This document shows, piece by piece, positions 52,188-61,559 of a DNA stretch of 63,373 bases. Below the pieces are notes generated by a model. It made no database searches. It was not told the origin of the DNA and saw only the letters and a list, made by a program, of their open reading frames with translations. The first letter of the stretch is position 1, and the number at the start of each line of letters is the position of its first letter. The position numbers and the translations under genes were made by a program. The stretch comes from Pedobacter sp. (GTDB taxonomy: Bacteria; Bacteroidota; Bacteroidia; Sphingobacteriales; Sphingobacteriaceae), in assembly GCF_031119335.1 (NCBI RefSeq), contig NZ_JAVHXT010000009.1, positions 1 through 63,373 on the forward strand, in the 5' to 3' direction.

Positions 52188-55100
52188 TTGGCATTTAAAT
52201 TTAACATACCCGTTTTAACAGGACTGCTGCTTTTTGTATTTGCCAAATCGGTAGATGCGCAACAAGCGCCCTTAAAGTTTAACCATTTATCGTTTAAAGA
52301 AGGTTTGGCACAAAGCCCTATTTCTACTATTGTTAAAGATAGTAAAGGCTTTATTTGGTTGGGGAGTTGGAAGGGATTAACCCGTTACGATGGCTATACT
52401 TTCCGTACATTTAAGCATCAGAACCAACAACCTAAAAGTATCAGTAACAACCGGGTAAATGCCATTGTAGAAGATAAGAAGGGTAAACTGTGGATTGGCA
52501 CGTCTAACGGGTTAAATATTTATAATCCCGCTACAGAGGTATTTAAAAGGGTTGATATTAGAGATATCAAAGGTGGAAGAAATTACATTTCGTCGGTATT
52601 ATTAGATAGTTACCAAAACGTTTGGACCGCTACATTTGCCGGCGTTAAATTGGTAGATACCCAAAAATGGGTGCTTAAAGAGCAAATTGGTTTAAAGGAC
52701 ACTTCTTTAAATAGCTTATACAGTGCCGTTGCCTTTACCATGTTTGAGGATAACGCCAAAAGAGTGTGGGTCGGTTCTAAAAATGGCGTTAAGCTATTCA
52801 ATCCAAAATCTAGGAAAGTTCTTCAGTTACCCAATGCAATTGCCAATTCTGAGGAGTTAAACGCGGCAAAGATTATCGTTATTAGACAAGATAAAGCCGG
52901 TAATTTATGGTTTGGCTCCGAAACTGCTGGATTATTTAGATATGAGCCTAAGAATGACAGACTAAAGGTTTTTAAAAATCAAGATAACAATTCAAAAAGT
53001 ATTTTATCAAATTGGATCAGAGATGTTTATATCTACGATGCACAGCAAATTTGGGTAGGTACACGTAATGGTCTAAGTATATTCGACACGCAAACCGAAC
53101 AGTTTACCAATCATACGCATAGCGCTGTAAATCCAAATAGTTTAAGTGATAATACCATTTGGAGCTTTATGCAAGATGATGCTTCGGGTATTTGGATTGG
53201 TACTTTTGCTGGTGGATTAAATGTTTATTATCCATCTAACGCAAACTTTGGTAACATTGGTGAACGCATTGGTGATAGAATGGGCCTTTCGCATTTGGTA
53301 GCGAATGCCATTTCTGAGGACAAAGCCGGTGGACTTTGGGTTGGAACTTATGGTGGCGGTATCAATTATTTGAATAGAAATACCGGTGATTATCGTTATT
53401 TTGATATCCGAAACGACCAAAAACAAACACGTAATGGTGTAAAATCTTTAGCAGAAGACGCAGACGGCAATTTGTGGGTGGGTACCTTAGATGGGCTTTG
53501 TCATTTCAATAAAGAAACTAAGAAAATACGTTTCTTCAAATTTGCGGTAACCCAAGGTAAATTCAGCGAAAATTTAATTAATTCTATAGTTCCGGAAGCC
53601 GACGGTGTTTGGGTGGGCACAAACGGAGGTGGAATGAGGTACTTAAAGCCAGATGGTACATACAGAACATTTGTGCATTCGCCACAAGATAAAACCAGTA
53701 TCAGCGATAATTTTGTGGTTACTTTAATTAAAGATGCACAAAGTAACTTATGGATAGGTACGCAAAATGGTCTTAACTATTACGATAGAAGGAAAGACAC
53801 ATTTAAACGTTTCATTAAACGTAATAAGCCAAACACGCTTAGTAATAACAGTATCATCACCATGTTTAAAGATTCTAAAGATAGACTTTGGATTGGTACA
53901 GATGGTGGTGGCTTAAATTATTATAATCCGATAACAGATAAATTTTACGCACTTAATGAGGAGGAAAGCCTAACGGACGATGTGATACATGCGATAGTTG
54001 AAGATGATAGAGGCGATATTTGGATAAGTACCGATGATGGCTTGTATAAACTACACTTCAAAAACTTTAACCTGCCATTTTCTGCTAAAAATGTAGCCAT
54101 TACACATTACAACGCAAACGACGGTTTAGCAAGTAACCAATTTCAAACTAACGCTGGCTTAAAACTTAAAAGCGGCGAATTATTATTTGGAGGTATCAAC
54201 GGATTAACCTCGTTTTTTCCCGATAGGCTCATTAAAAATGAACTGAAGCCTAAAGTAGCTTTTACCGATTTTCTAATCAGAAACAGACCTGCTTTGGTAG
54301 ATTCTGCTAATTCGCCACTAAAAAAATCAGTTACTTTTTCTGATCATATTGAGCTGAAGTATGACGAAGGATACATTACTATCAAGTTTGCGGCGCTAAA
54401 TTTCATCAACCCTGAAAAAAACCAATATGCCTACAAAATGGAAGGTATTAGGGGCGATGACTGGCATTATTCTGGTACCCAACGCGAAGCAAATTATACC
54501 AATTTAAGTCCGGGTAATTACACGTTTATGGTAATGGCTGCAAACAATGACGGTTTGTGGAATACCGAACCAATTACCTTATCAATTACGGTTTTACCAC
54601 CTTGGTGGCAAACTTGGTGGGCTTTTGTTATTTACGCTGCCATTATTTACTATATCGCCTTAACCATATACAAGTTCCAAAAGAACAGATTAAAGCTAAA
54701 ACGCGAATTGTATTTAGAGCATTTGGAAAAAGAAAGGCAGGAAGAACTGCATCAAATGAAGATTGATTTCTTCACCAACATTTCGCATGAAATTAGAACA
54801 CCATTAACCTTAATTCTTGGTCCAATAGAAAAAATGTTGATGGGTTCTGGATTAAATGCTGCCGCAAGTAAACAACTTACACAGGTACAACATAATGCCA
54901 ATAGGTTAATGCGTTTGGTGACAGAGTTAATGGATTTTAGAAAGGCAGAAAGCGGTCACATGAAGCTGGCTTTTTCAGCTTGTAATTTGGTTCAATTTGC
55001 GGAAGAAATTTATCTCTCGTTTCAAACATTGGCGCAAGACAAGCAAATTGTTTACCAGTTTGAAAGTAACGTGAAGGAGTTAGAAGTTTATTTTGATAAA

Positions 55101-56318
55101 GACCATTTAGAAAAAGTGCTGTTCAACTTGTTATCTAATGCTTTTAAATTTACGCCAGAAAAAGGCAAGATTACGTTTAAAATAGAAGCAGGAGAAAACA
55201 GCGTTTCGGTTAAAGTAATAGACACCGGCAGAGGAATTTCACAGAAAAATATTGAGCAGTTGTTTACCAAATTTTTTCAGGTTTATAACGAAGAAGTTTC
55301 TAATAGTGGCTATGGGATAGGTTTGGCATTATCTAAAAACATTGTAGAACTACACAAAGGTACTATAGATGTAGTAAGTGATATTGAGGATGAACAGAAT
55401 AAAGAAACTACATTTACCGTAACCTTGCCTTTGGGTGCTGCTCATTTAGATAGCAACTCAATTATCCCTGAATACATGAACAGCGATAATCCTGTGCATT
55501 ATTACCTGCAGTCTGCCGCAAACGATATCATTACCGAAAATGAGCAAGAAACGGTCGATCATAAATACACCATTTTAGTAATTGAAGATAACCTAGAACT
55601 ACGAAACTTCATTAAAGATTCGTTCAAAAATCAATATCGGGTAGTAGAGGCGGCCAACGGTGTGCAAGGCTTAGAAATGGCTTTATCAGAACTGCCAGAT
55701 TTAATAATTAGCGATGTGATGATGCCAGAAATGGATGGTTTAGAATTGTGTAGAAGAATTAAAACCGATGAACGGATTAACCACATTCCTGTGGTGTTGC
55801 TAACAGCTAGAGCGGCTTACATTCACCAAATAAACGGCTACGAAAAAGGTGCCGATGCCTATATTACCAAGCCATTTAGTACGCAAATTTTGGCGTTAAA
55901 CGTTAAAAATATATTAGCTACAAAAGAAGCTGGCAGACAGAAGTTTGTTAGAGATATTTTGCTCAATCCAGAGCCGGTAAAAATAGAATCACCAGATGAT
56001 AAGTTTTTAGCAAAGCTGATGCAAATTATTGAGCAAAATTTAGACAATACTGATTTTGATGTTACTGCACTTACCCAAGAAATTGGAATGAGCAAAACGG
56101 TACTGTATAAAAAAGTGCAAGCTATTACCAATCTTTCTGTTGCAGATTTAATAAAATCGATAAGGTTAAAGCAAGCAGCATACTTATTAGAAAGCAACCA
56201 AATGACTGTTGCCGAAGTAGCCTTTGCCGTTGGTTTTAACGACAGAAAGTATTTCAGTAAGGAGTTTAAAAAACAGTACGATGTTAGTCCGTCTGAATAC
56301 CTGGCGAGTAAACAATAA
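52188..56318 (+). CDS. Hybrid two-component system regulator (HTCS)
   Basis: 1376 residues from a TTG; an in-frame stop at 52173 and a signal peptide (GLLLFVFAKSVDAQQ) directly after the TTG fix it. Periplasmic sensor: two-component-propeller blades (IWLGSWKGLTRYDG, LWIGTSNGLNIYNP, WVGTYGGGINYLNR and more; about 30-690) and a Y_Y_Y domain (NYTNLSPGNYTFMVMAAN, about 705-795). Membrane helix at about 805-825. Kinase His867 (ISHEIRTPL), ATPase with GRGISQKN and GYGIGLAL. Receiver Asp1176 (IISDVMMPEMDG). AraC-type HTH about 1285-1376. It binds glycan fragments and activates nearby susC/D operons; direct repeats before the next gene are probable targets. Confidence 0.95.
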   Translation: MAFKFNIPVLTGLLLFVFAKSVDAQQAPLKFNHLSFKEGLAQSPISTIVKDSKGFIWLGSWKGLTRYDGYTFRTFKHQNQQPKSISNNRVNAIVEDKKGKLWIGTSNGLNIYNPATEVFKRVDIRDIKGGRNYISSVLLDSYQNVWTATFAGVKLVDTQKWVLKEQIGLKDTSLNSLYSAVAFTMFEDNAKRVWVGSKNGVKLFNPKSRKVLQLPNAIANSEELNAAKIIVIRQDKAGNLWFGSETAGLFRYEPKNDRLKVFKNQDNNSKSILSNWIRDVYIYDAQQIWVGTRNGLSIFDTQTEQFTNHTHSAVNPNSLSDNTIWSFMQDDASGIWIGTFAGGLNVYYPSNANFGNIGERIGDRMGLSHLVANAISEDKAGGLWVGTYGGGINYLNRNTGDYRYFDIRNDQKQTRNGVKSLAEDADGNLWVGTLDGLCHFNKETKKIRFFKFAVTQGKFSENLINSIVPEADGVWVGTNGGGMRYLKPDGTYRTFVHSPQDKTSISDNFVVTLIKDAQSNLWIGTQNGLNYYDRRKDTFKRFIKRNKPNTLSNNSIITMFKDSKDRLWIGTDGGGLNYYNPITDKFYALNEEESLTDDVIHAIVEDDRGDIWISTDDGLYKLHFKNFNLPFSAKNVAITHYNANDGLASNQFQTNAGLKLKSGELLFGGINGLTSFFPDRLIKNELKPKVAFTDFLIRNRPALVDSANSPLKKSVTFSDHIELKYDEGYITIKFAALNFINPEKNQYAYKMEGIRGDDWHYSGTQREANYTNLSPGNYTFMVMAANNDGLWNTEPITLSITVLPPWWQTWWAFVIYAAIIYYIALTIYKFQKNRLKLKRELYLEHLEKERQEELHQMKIDFFTNISHEIRTPLTLILGPIEKMLMGSGLNAAASKQLTQVQHNANRLMRLVTELMDFRKAESGHMKLAFSACNLVQFAEEIYLSFQTLAQDKQIVYQFESNVKELEVYFDKDHLEKVLFNLLSNAFKFTPEKGKITFKIEAGENSVSVKVIDTGRGISQKNIEQLFTKFFQVYNEEVSNSGYGIGLALSKNIVELHKGTIDVVSDIEDEQNKETTFTVTLPLGAAHLDSNSIIPEYMNSDNPVHYYLQSAANDIITENEQETVDHKYTILVIEDNLELRNFIKDSFKNQYRVVEAANGVQGLEMALSELPDLIISDVMMPEMDGLELCRRIKTDERINHIPVVLLTARAAYIHQINGYEKGADAYITKPFSTQILALNVKNILATKEAGRQKFVRDILLNPEPVKIESPDDKFLAKLMQIIEQNLDNTDFDVTALTQEIGMSKTVLYKKVQAITNLSVADLIKSIRLKQAAYLLESNQMTVAEVAFAVGFNDRKYFSKEFKKQYDVSPSEYLASKQ

Positions 56319-56356
56319 ATTTATTTTAATCATCGCCCATTGAAAAAAATTGCCTT

Positions 56357-56406
56357 TAATTACCAGAAAAAACAATTTTACCCCTAATTACGGAAGAATT
56401 TACCCC
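56357..56406 (+). promoter_or_regulatory. Candidate HTCS-binding direct repeats upstream of susC 3
   Basis: Two tandem units start TAATTAC and end ATTTTACCCC / AATTTACCCC (56357-56384 and 56385-56406); they differ in the middle and by six bases in length. They lie 214-263 bases before the SusC gene and just upstream of a possible promoter (TTTG 56407-56410, CATCTTTG 56428-56435; spacing short at 17). AraC-type regulators bind direct repeats in this position. The rest of 56319-56619 shows no gene. Confidence 0.5.
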
Positions 56407-56619
56407 TTTGTTTTGCGCTCGTCTATACATCTTTGCTACAACCAAATATTGTATGATGAAACCGCTAACCAACCAAACAGCGTGTGCAGCGCTAAATTCC
56501 AAATTCAAACAAGTCTATTGCTTAGCTGCTAAAAAGTCAAACCCGATTGCCTCGCCGCATATCGATGGAAATACTATATCTATATATTTTAACTAACCAC
56601 AATATTAAGCCCAATTTGA

Positions 56620-59600
56620 ATGATACTACTTTACAAAAGATTTAGTTTTTATTCGCAACGTATACTTACTGGGATAGGTAGTCAGTCTAAAAAAGCAACA
56701 TTGCTCTTTCTGGCACTTACTTATAGCTTTATGCTATTTGCTCAAAACAGAGTAATCTCGGGTATCGTTAGAGACAATCAGGGGTTGCCCATTCCGGGGG
56801 CATCCATTAAGCTCAAAACAGCAAGTACTACCGCTATAAGCGATGGCGATGGCAAGTACACTATTTCTGTACCAGCGGGTGCTGCAGTTTTAGTGTACAG
56901 CTATATTGGCTTTGTACAACAGGAAATTACGGTACCCGCAGGAACCAATGTGCAAAATGCTTCTTTAAAAGAAGATAATACCAATCTTAACGAAGTGGTG
57001 GTTGTAGGTTATGGTACGCAAAAGAAATCTACATTAACTGGAGCTATTTCAACAATTAGCAGCAAAGAAATTTTACAATCTCCAACATCAAACGTAACCA
57101 ATAGTTTAATTGGTCGTACTCCGGGTTTGGGGGCTGTGCAACGAAGCGGGCAACCTGGTTCAAACAGTGCGGTAATCAATATCAGAGGTTTGGCAACTTA
57201 TAATGGTTCTGGTGCTATTGTAATTGTAGATGGTATCGAACGTCCAGATTTTGGAGATATAGATCCTAACGAAATTGAGAACATCAACATATTAAAAGAT
57301 GCTTCCTCTACTGCTATTTTTGGTATTAGAGGTGCAAACGGAGTAATCATTGTAACTACCAAATCTGGTAAAGAAGGCAAGCCTAAAGTAAGCTATAGTG
57401 GCAATGTAAGTTTGCAAACTTATACAGGTATTCCAAAAACGTTAGATGCTTATTCTAATGCCTATTTAATTAACGAAGCTAACAGAAACGATGGTTTGGC
57501 ACCAACTTGGAGCGACAATGCTTTGCAGAAATTTAAAGATGGTTCCGATCCCTTGGGCTATCCAAATATCAATTGGTTCGATTACGTAACCCGCGATTTT
57601 TACCCTCAAACACAACATAACGTTAGTGTAAGTGGTGGTACCAAAATGGTGAAATATTTTGCCTCTGTAGGTTATTTGTTCGAGGATGGTATCTTTAAGA
57701 ACTTCGATTCGCCATACCAGATCAAATCAACTCCAGATTATAACCGTTACAATTTTCGCTCAAACTTAGATATTAAACTGAGCGAAGATTTAGAAGTAGG
57801 CGTTAAGTTGGGAGGCCGTTTACAGAAACGCTATCAGCCTAGCGGTTTACGTTCGGGTACTGGTTCGTTTTCTTACGATAATGTAGAGGCCATGATTTCG
57901 CGTATCCTGCAAGTTCCTGCCTTTGCCTATCCGGTAATGCTACCTGATGGCCGTTTGGCACAAAATCCTAACGTTGGCACTAACATTTGGAACCCATTGG
58001 GTGTACTTACTCGTTGGGGAACCAGATACGATGATTTTAATAACGTACAAAGCACATTTAATGTAAATTACAACTTGGGTAAGTTGGTAAAAGGCTTATC
58101 ATTCAAAACTAATTTTGGTTACGATTCGTATTTTGAGAATACTACCAGAAGAAATGCCGTTTGGGCAGCTTATGTAATTGATAGGGACAGCAAGGAAGTT
58201 ACACTCGCTGGGGATAGACCTAGAGATGAGCCCTTAAGTGGACTAATTGCTAACTATGGCGGTACTATCCATACCAATATACAATCAGGTTTTAATTACG
58301 ATAGAAAATTCGGAAAGCATAGCATCACAGGTATTGCTTTAGCAACACGCCAGTTAATTAACGTACAAGGTTCAACGGCAACTACTGCTCCACCAAGGGC
58401 ATCGCAAGGTGTGGTAACACGTTTAACTTACAACTATGCTGATAAGTACTATGCCGAGTTTAATGCAGCTTATAATGGTTCCGAGAATTTCCCAGTAGGA
58501 TTAAAGTACGGTTTCTTCCCAGCGGTTTCTGCTGGTTGGACCATCAGTAGCGAAGACTTTATGAAAGATTCTAAATGGATTAGCTATTTAAAACTTCGCG
58601 GTAGCTACGGTTTGGTAGGTAGCGATGAACTAGGACAACGTTTCCTTTATATCACCAGTTACTTACGTAATGCGGCGGGTTTCACATCATCAACGCCAGC
58701 TTTCACCCGTCCGGGTATGCCAGTTCATTTTGGAGATCCAACCAGTGTAGTTACCTATCCGGTGGTTTACTTGCCAAATAGCTCTATCGGTAATCCCGAA
58801 ATTACTTGGGAAACAGGTTTAAAACGCAACATAGGTATCGAAAGTAAATTCTTAAAAAACAGTTTAAGCTTAAATGTTGATTTGTTCGACGAAACTCGTA
58901 AAGATATTTTAACAACCAGAAACTCAAACATGACCATGCTGGGGCAAGGCTACCCGCCTTTAAATATTGGCGAGGTTTATAATAAAGGTTACGAGGTTGA
59001 AGTAGATTACAACAAACAAAGAGGAGAGGTTACTTATGGTATCAATGCCCAAGTTTCGTTTGCACGTAACAAGATATTAAATAGAGATGAACCTATTGGT
59101 CAGCCTGCTTACCAAAAACAAGAAGGTGGTAGGGTTGGTCAATTCTTTGGTTATGTTACCAACGGATTTTATACTTCGCAACAAGATATTGATAACTATA
59201 TACCTAATGAGTTGGGCATACCAATACCTGGCGACTTGAAATACGTTGACATCAATGGAGATGGCCGTATCAATAGCGATGACAGGACTGCCATTGGTTA
59301 TTCGAGGGTGCCAGAATACATTTTCAGTATTTCTCCACGCATTTCTTACAAAGGATTTTCTGTATCGCTAATGTTCCAAGGCGTAACTAATGTAAGCTCA
59401 GATGTAATTTTAACCGAGCAAAACAACGGACAACAGATGTACGAGTTTATGTTAAACCGATGGACACCACAAACGGCAGCGACGGCGACATGGCCAGCTT
59501 TACACTCTAGAGGAAATACATTTATTAGCTACCAATTAAACGATTTCATTCTACAAGACGCCTCTTACATTAAACTGCGTAATGCCGAAATATCATATAC

Positions 59601-59799
59601 CTTGCCTAAAAGATGGTTAGAACCTTTAAAAATATCATCATTAAGGGTGTTTTTAACTGGACAAAACTTGGCCACTTGGACCCGCTTTAAAATGTATTTA
59701 GATCCAGAAAACATCAATGTAACCAATGGTGATTTTTCAAGACAATCTATCTATCCAACATCAAGAATTTACAACCTAGGCGTAAATATTCAATTATAG
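56620..59799 (+). CDS. susC: SusC-like TonB-dependent outer-membrane receptor 3
   Basis: 1059 residues. Long N-terminus with a late signal helix (ATLLFLALTYSFMLFAQNR), carboxypeptidase-like domain (ISGIVRDNQGLPIPGASIKLK), hinge NEVVVVGYGTQKKSTLTG, plug (GRTPGLGAVQRSGQPGSNSAVINIRG; DASSTAIFGIRGANGVIIVTTKSG), barrel ending NLGVNIQL. First gene after the HTCS, on the same strand, with direct repeats before it, so it is the likely regulated operon. Confidence 0.94.
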   Translation: MILLYKRFSFYSQRILTGIGSQSKKATLLFLALTYSFMLFAQNRVISGIVRDNQGLPIPGASIKLKTASTTAISDGDGKYTISVPAGAAVLVYSYIGFVQQEITVPAGTNVQNASLKEDNTNLNEVVVVGYGTQKKSTLTGAISTISSKEILQSPTSNVTNSLIGRTPGLGAVQRSGQPGSNSAVINIRGLATYNGSGAIVIVDGIERPDFGDIDPNEIENINILKDASSTAIFGIRGANGVIIVTTKSGKEGKPKVSYSGNVSLQTYTGIPKTLDAYSNAYLINEANRNDGLAPTWSDNALQKFKDGSDPLGYPNINWFDYVTRDFYPQTQHNVSVSGGTKMVKYFASVGYLFEDGIFKNFDSPYQIKSTPDYNRYNFRSNLDIKLSEDLEVGVKLGGRLQKRYQPSGLRSGTGSFSYDNVEAMISRILQVPAFAYPVMLPDGRLAQNPNVGTNIWNPLGVLTRWGTRYDDFNNVQSTFNVNYNLGKLVKGLSFKTNFGYDSYFENTTRRNAVWAAYVIDRDSKEVTLAGDRPRDEPLSGLIANYGGTIHTNIQSGFNYDRKFGKHSITGIALATRQLINVQGSTATTAPPRASQGVVTRLTYNYADKYYAEFNAAYNGSENFPVGLKYGFFPAVSAGWTISSEDFMKDSKWISYLKLRGSYGLVGSDELGQRFLYITSYLRNAAGFTSSTPAFTRPGMPVHFGDPTSVVTYPVVYLPNSSIGNPEITWETGLKRNIGIESKFLKNSLSLNVDLFDETRKDILTTRNSNMTMLGQGYPPLNIGEVYNKGYEVEVDYNKQRGEVTYGINAQVSFARNKILNRDEPIGQPAYQKQEGGRVGQFFGYVTNGFYTSQQDIDNYIPNELGIPIPGDLKYVDINGDGRINSDDRTAIGYSRVPEYIFSISPRISYKGFSVSLMFQGVTNVSSDVILTEQNNGQQMYEFMLNRWTPQTAATATWPALHSRGNTFISYQLNDFILQDASYIKLRNAEISYTLPKRWLEPLKISSLRVFLTGQNLATWTRFKMYLDPENINVTNGDFSRQSIYPTSRIYNLGVNIQL

Positions 59800-59801
59800 A
59801 C

Positions 59802-61538
59802 ATGAACATGAGAAACAGATATTATTCCATTATTTTCCTTTTTGTTGCGCTTGTGGTAACCTCATGTAAAAAGGATTTTCTAGATCGTACACCATCTGCC
59901 GATTTAGATGAAGAGAGGGTATTTAAAGATCCGGCATTGGTTGCGGCTTATGCAGACAATGCCTATAACCACTTAATTGATGATTATGCTAGGTTTAATG
60001 CACATCGTGGTACAACTGCGCAACTGTCGGATGAGGCTGTGTCTGGTAATACAGACGTGGCAGTAAGAACCATGAACCAAGGCTTGTTCCACGATCATTA
60101 TGAGCGTGGCGGAGCGCAGCTAAACGATATTGGCGATGTTTGGGACAGAGCTTACGCAGGTATCAGAGTGGCAAATGTGGTTTTAACCAGAATGAAAGCG
60201 GCAGAGCCAAATACTATTGTTCCAAATCAGGTAAGGGTTAGTGGCGAAATGCACTTTGTTAGGGGCTTTTTATATTTCGAATTGATTAAACGTTTTGGAG
60301 GGGTTCCAATTTTTGATAAGCCTGCTACCATTTTTGAAAATATCGATATTCCTCGTAATACTTACCAAGAATGCTTGGATTTCATTTTGGCAGATTTACA
60401 ACAAGCAGAAACCGCGCTTCCGCCAGATTACAATGCTTCAAACTACGGTCGTGCTACCAAAGGTGCCGTGGCAGCATTAAGGGCTAGGGTTTTGCTATAT
60501 GCCGCAAGTCCGTTAAACAATCCAAGTAACGATTTAAGTAGATGGGCTGCAGCAGCAACGGCGGCAGAAGCCGTAATGGGAATGGGCTACAGTTTACAAG
60601 GTACTTATGACGACATCATGAACGTGTCTCAATCTTCAGAGTATATCATGATTAAGGTTCGTCCGCCACGTGTTATTGATGGTTTCTTGTTAGACTTTGT
60701 AATGTCGCCTGGTTCTGGTGGTGCACAAGGTTCTATGAACCCTACGCAAAACCACGTAGATATGTACGAAGCCGTAAAGTGGAGTAACCCACCATCACCA
60801 CAATTGCCTGAAATTATTTCAAGTGCACCCATCAGCGATTCTAACTCTGGATACGATGCGCAAAAGCCTTACGAAAATCGTGATCCTCGTTTTTATGCCA
60901 ACATATTGTATAACGATGCCTCGTGGCAAGGCCGTAGAATGGGGATGTGGTCGCAGCTTAATGCTACCACGGGCAATTATACTTACGGAAACGATTTTAG
61001 ACCAAATAATATCATTTACTCGGCAACACGGTACTATTGCCGTAAAATGTGGCCAGAAGTGTACGTAAGAAATGCCACTCAACGTGCTTTGTTCAACTTT
61101 GTCTTTTTCAGATATGCAGAAGTGTTATTAAACTATGCAGAGGCCATTAATGAAAGCGGTGACTCACCTGCCAACAGAATAAAAGCTTTGGATCAAGTCA
61201 ATTTAATTAGAGGGAGAGTGGGGATGCCTAAACTACCCGATAACTTAACCCAAGCACAATTAAGAGATGCCATTGTAAGAGAAAGAGCAGTTGAACTAGC
61301 TTTCGAAGATTTTAGATGGTACGATTTAATTCGTTGGAAAAAAGCGAAGGAAGTGCTTACACAGCCAATTAAAGCAATGGATGTAGTGAGAAATGCAAAT
61401 GGAAGTTTCACTTACAATGTGGTTACCTTACCAGTAATTTATCAACGTCGTTTTGACGATCACATGTACTTGTATCCAATTCCTCGAAGAGAGGTTTTTA
61501 AAAGCAACGGTATTTTAAAACAAAATCCAAATTGGTAA
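59802..61538 (+). CDS. susD: SusD-like glycan-binding lipoprotein 3
   Basis: 578 residues, two bases after SusC 3. Lipobox LVVTSC (Cys22). SusD elements: HFVRGFLYFELIKRFGGVPIFD, NASNYGRATKGAVAALRARVLLYAASPLN, RYAEVLLNYAEAINESG, and LAFEDFRWYDLIRWKKAKE with YLYPIPRREVFKS at the end. Surface glycan-binding partner of receptor 3. Confidence 0.93.
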   Translation: MNMRNRYYSIIFLFVALVVTSCKKDFLDRTPSADLDEERVFKDPALVAAYADNAYNHLIDDYARFNAHRGTTAQLSDEAVSGNTDVAVRTMNQGLFHDHYERGGAQLNDIGDVWDRAYAGIRVANVVLTRMKAAEPNTIVPNQVRVSGEMHFVRGFLYFELIKRFGGVPIFDKPATIFENIDIPRNTYQECLDFILADLQQAETALPPDYNASNYGRATKGAVAALRARVLLYAASPLNNPSNDLSRWAAAATAAEAVMGMGYSLQGTYDDIMNVSQSSEYIMIKVRPPRVIDGFLLDFVMSPGSGGAQGSMNPTQNHVDMYEAVKWSNPPSPQLPEIISSAPISDSNSGYDAQKPYENRDPRFYANILYNDASWQGRRMGMWSQLNATTGNYTYGNDFRPNNIIYSATRYYCRKMWPEVYVRNATQRALFNFVFFRYAEVLLNYAEAINESGDSPANRIKALDQVNLIRGRVGMPKLPDNLTQAQLRDAIVRERAVELAFEDFRWYDLIRWKKAKEVLTQPIKAMDVVRNANGSFTYNVVTLPVIYQRRFDDHMYLYPIPRREVFKSNGILKQNPNW

Positions 61539-61559
61539 TTAACTAAAGCATAAAATTAG

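Noticed and set aside
56428..56435. Promoter -7 box CATCTTTG before susC 3 as a separate feature
   Set aside because: First base deviates from TAnnTTTG and the -33 spacing is 17; mentioned only as a possibility.
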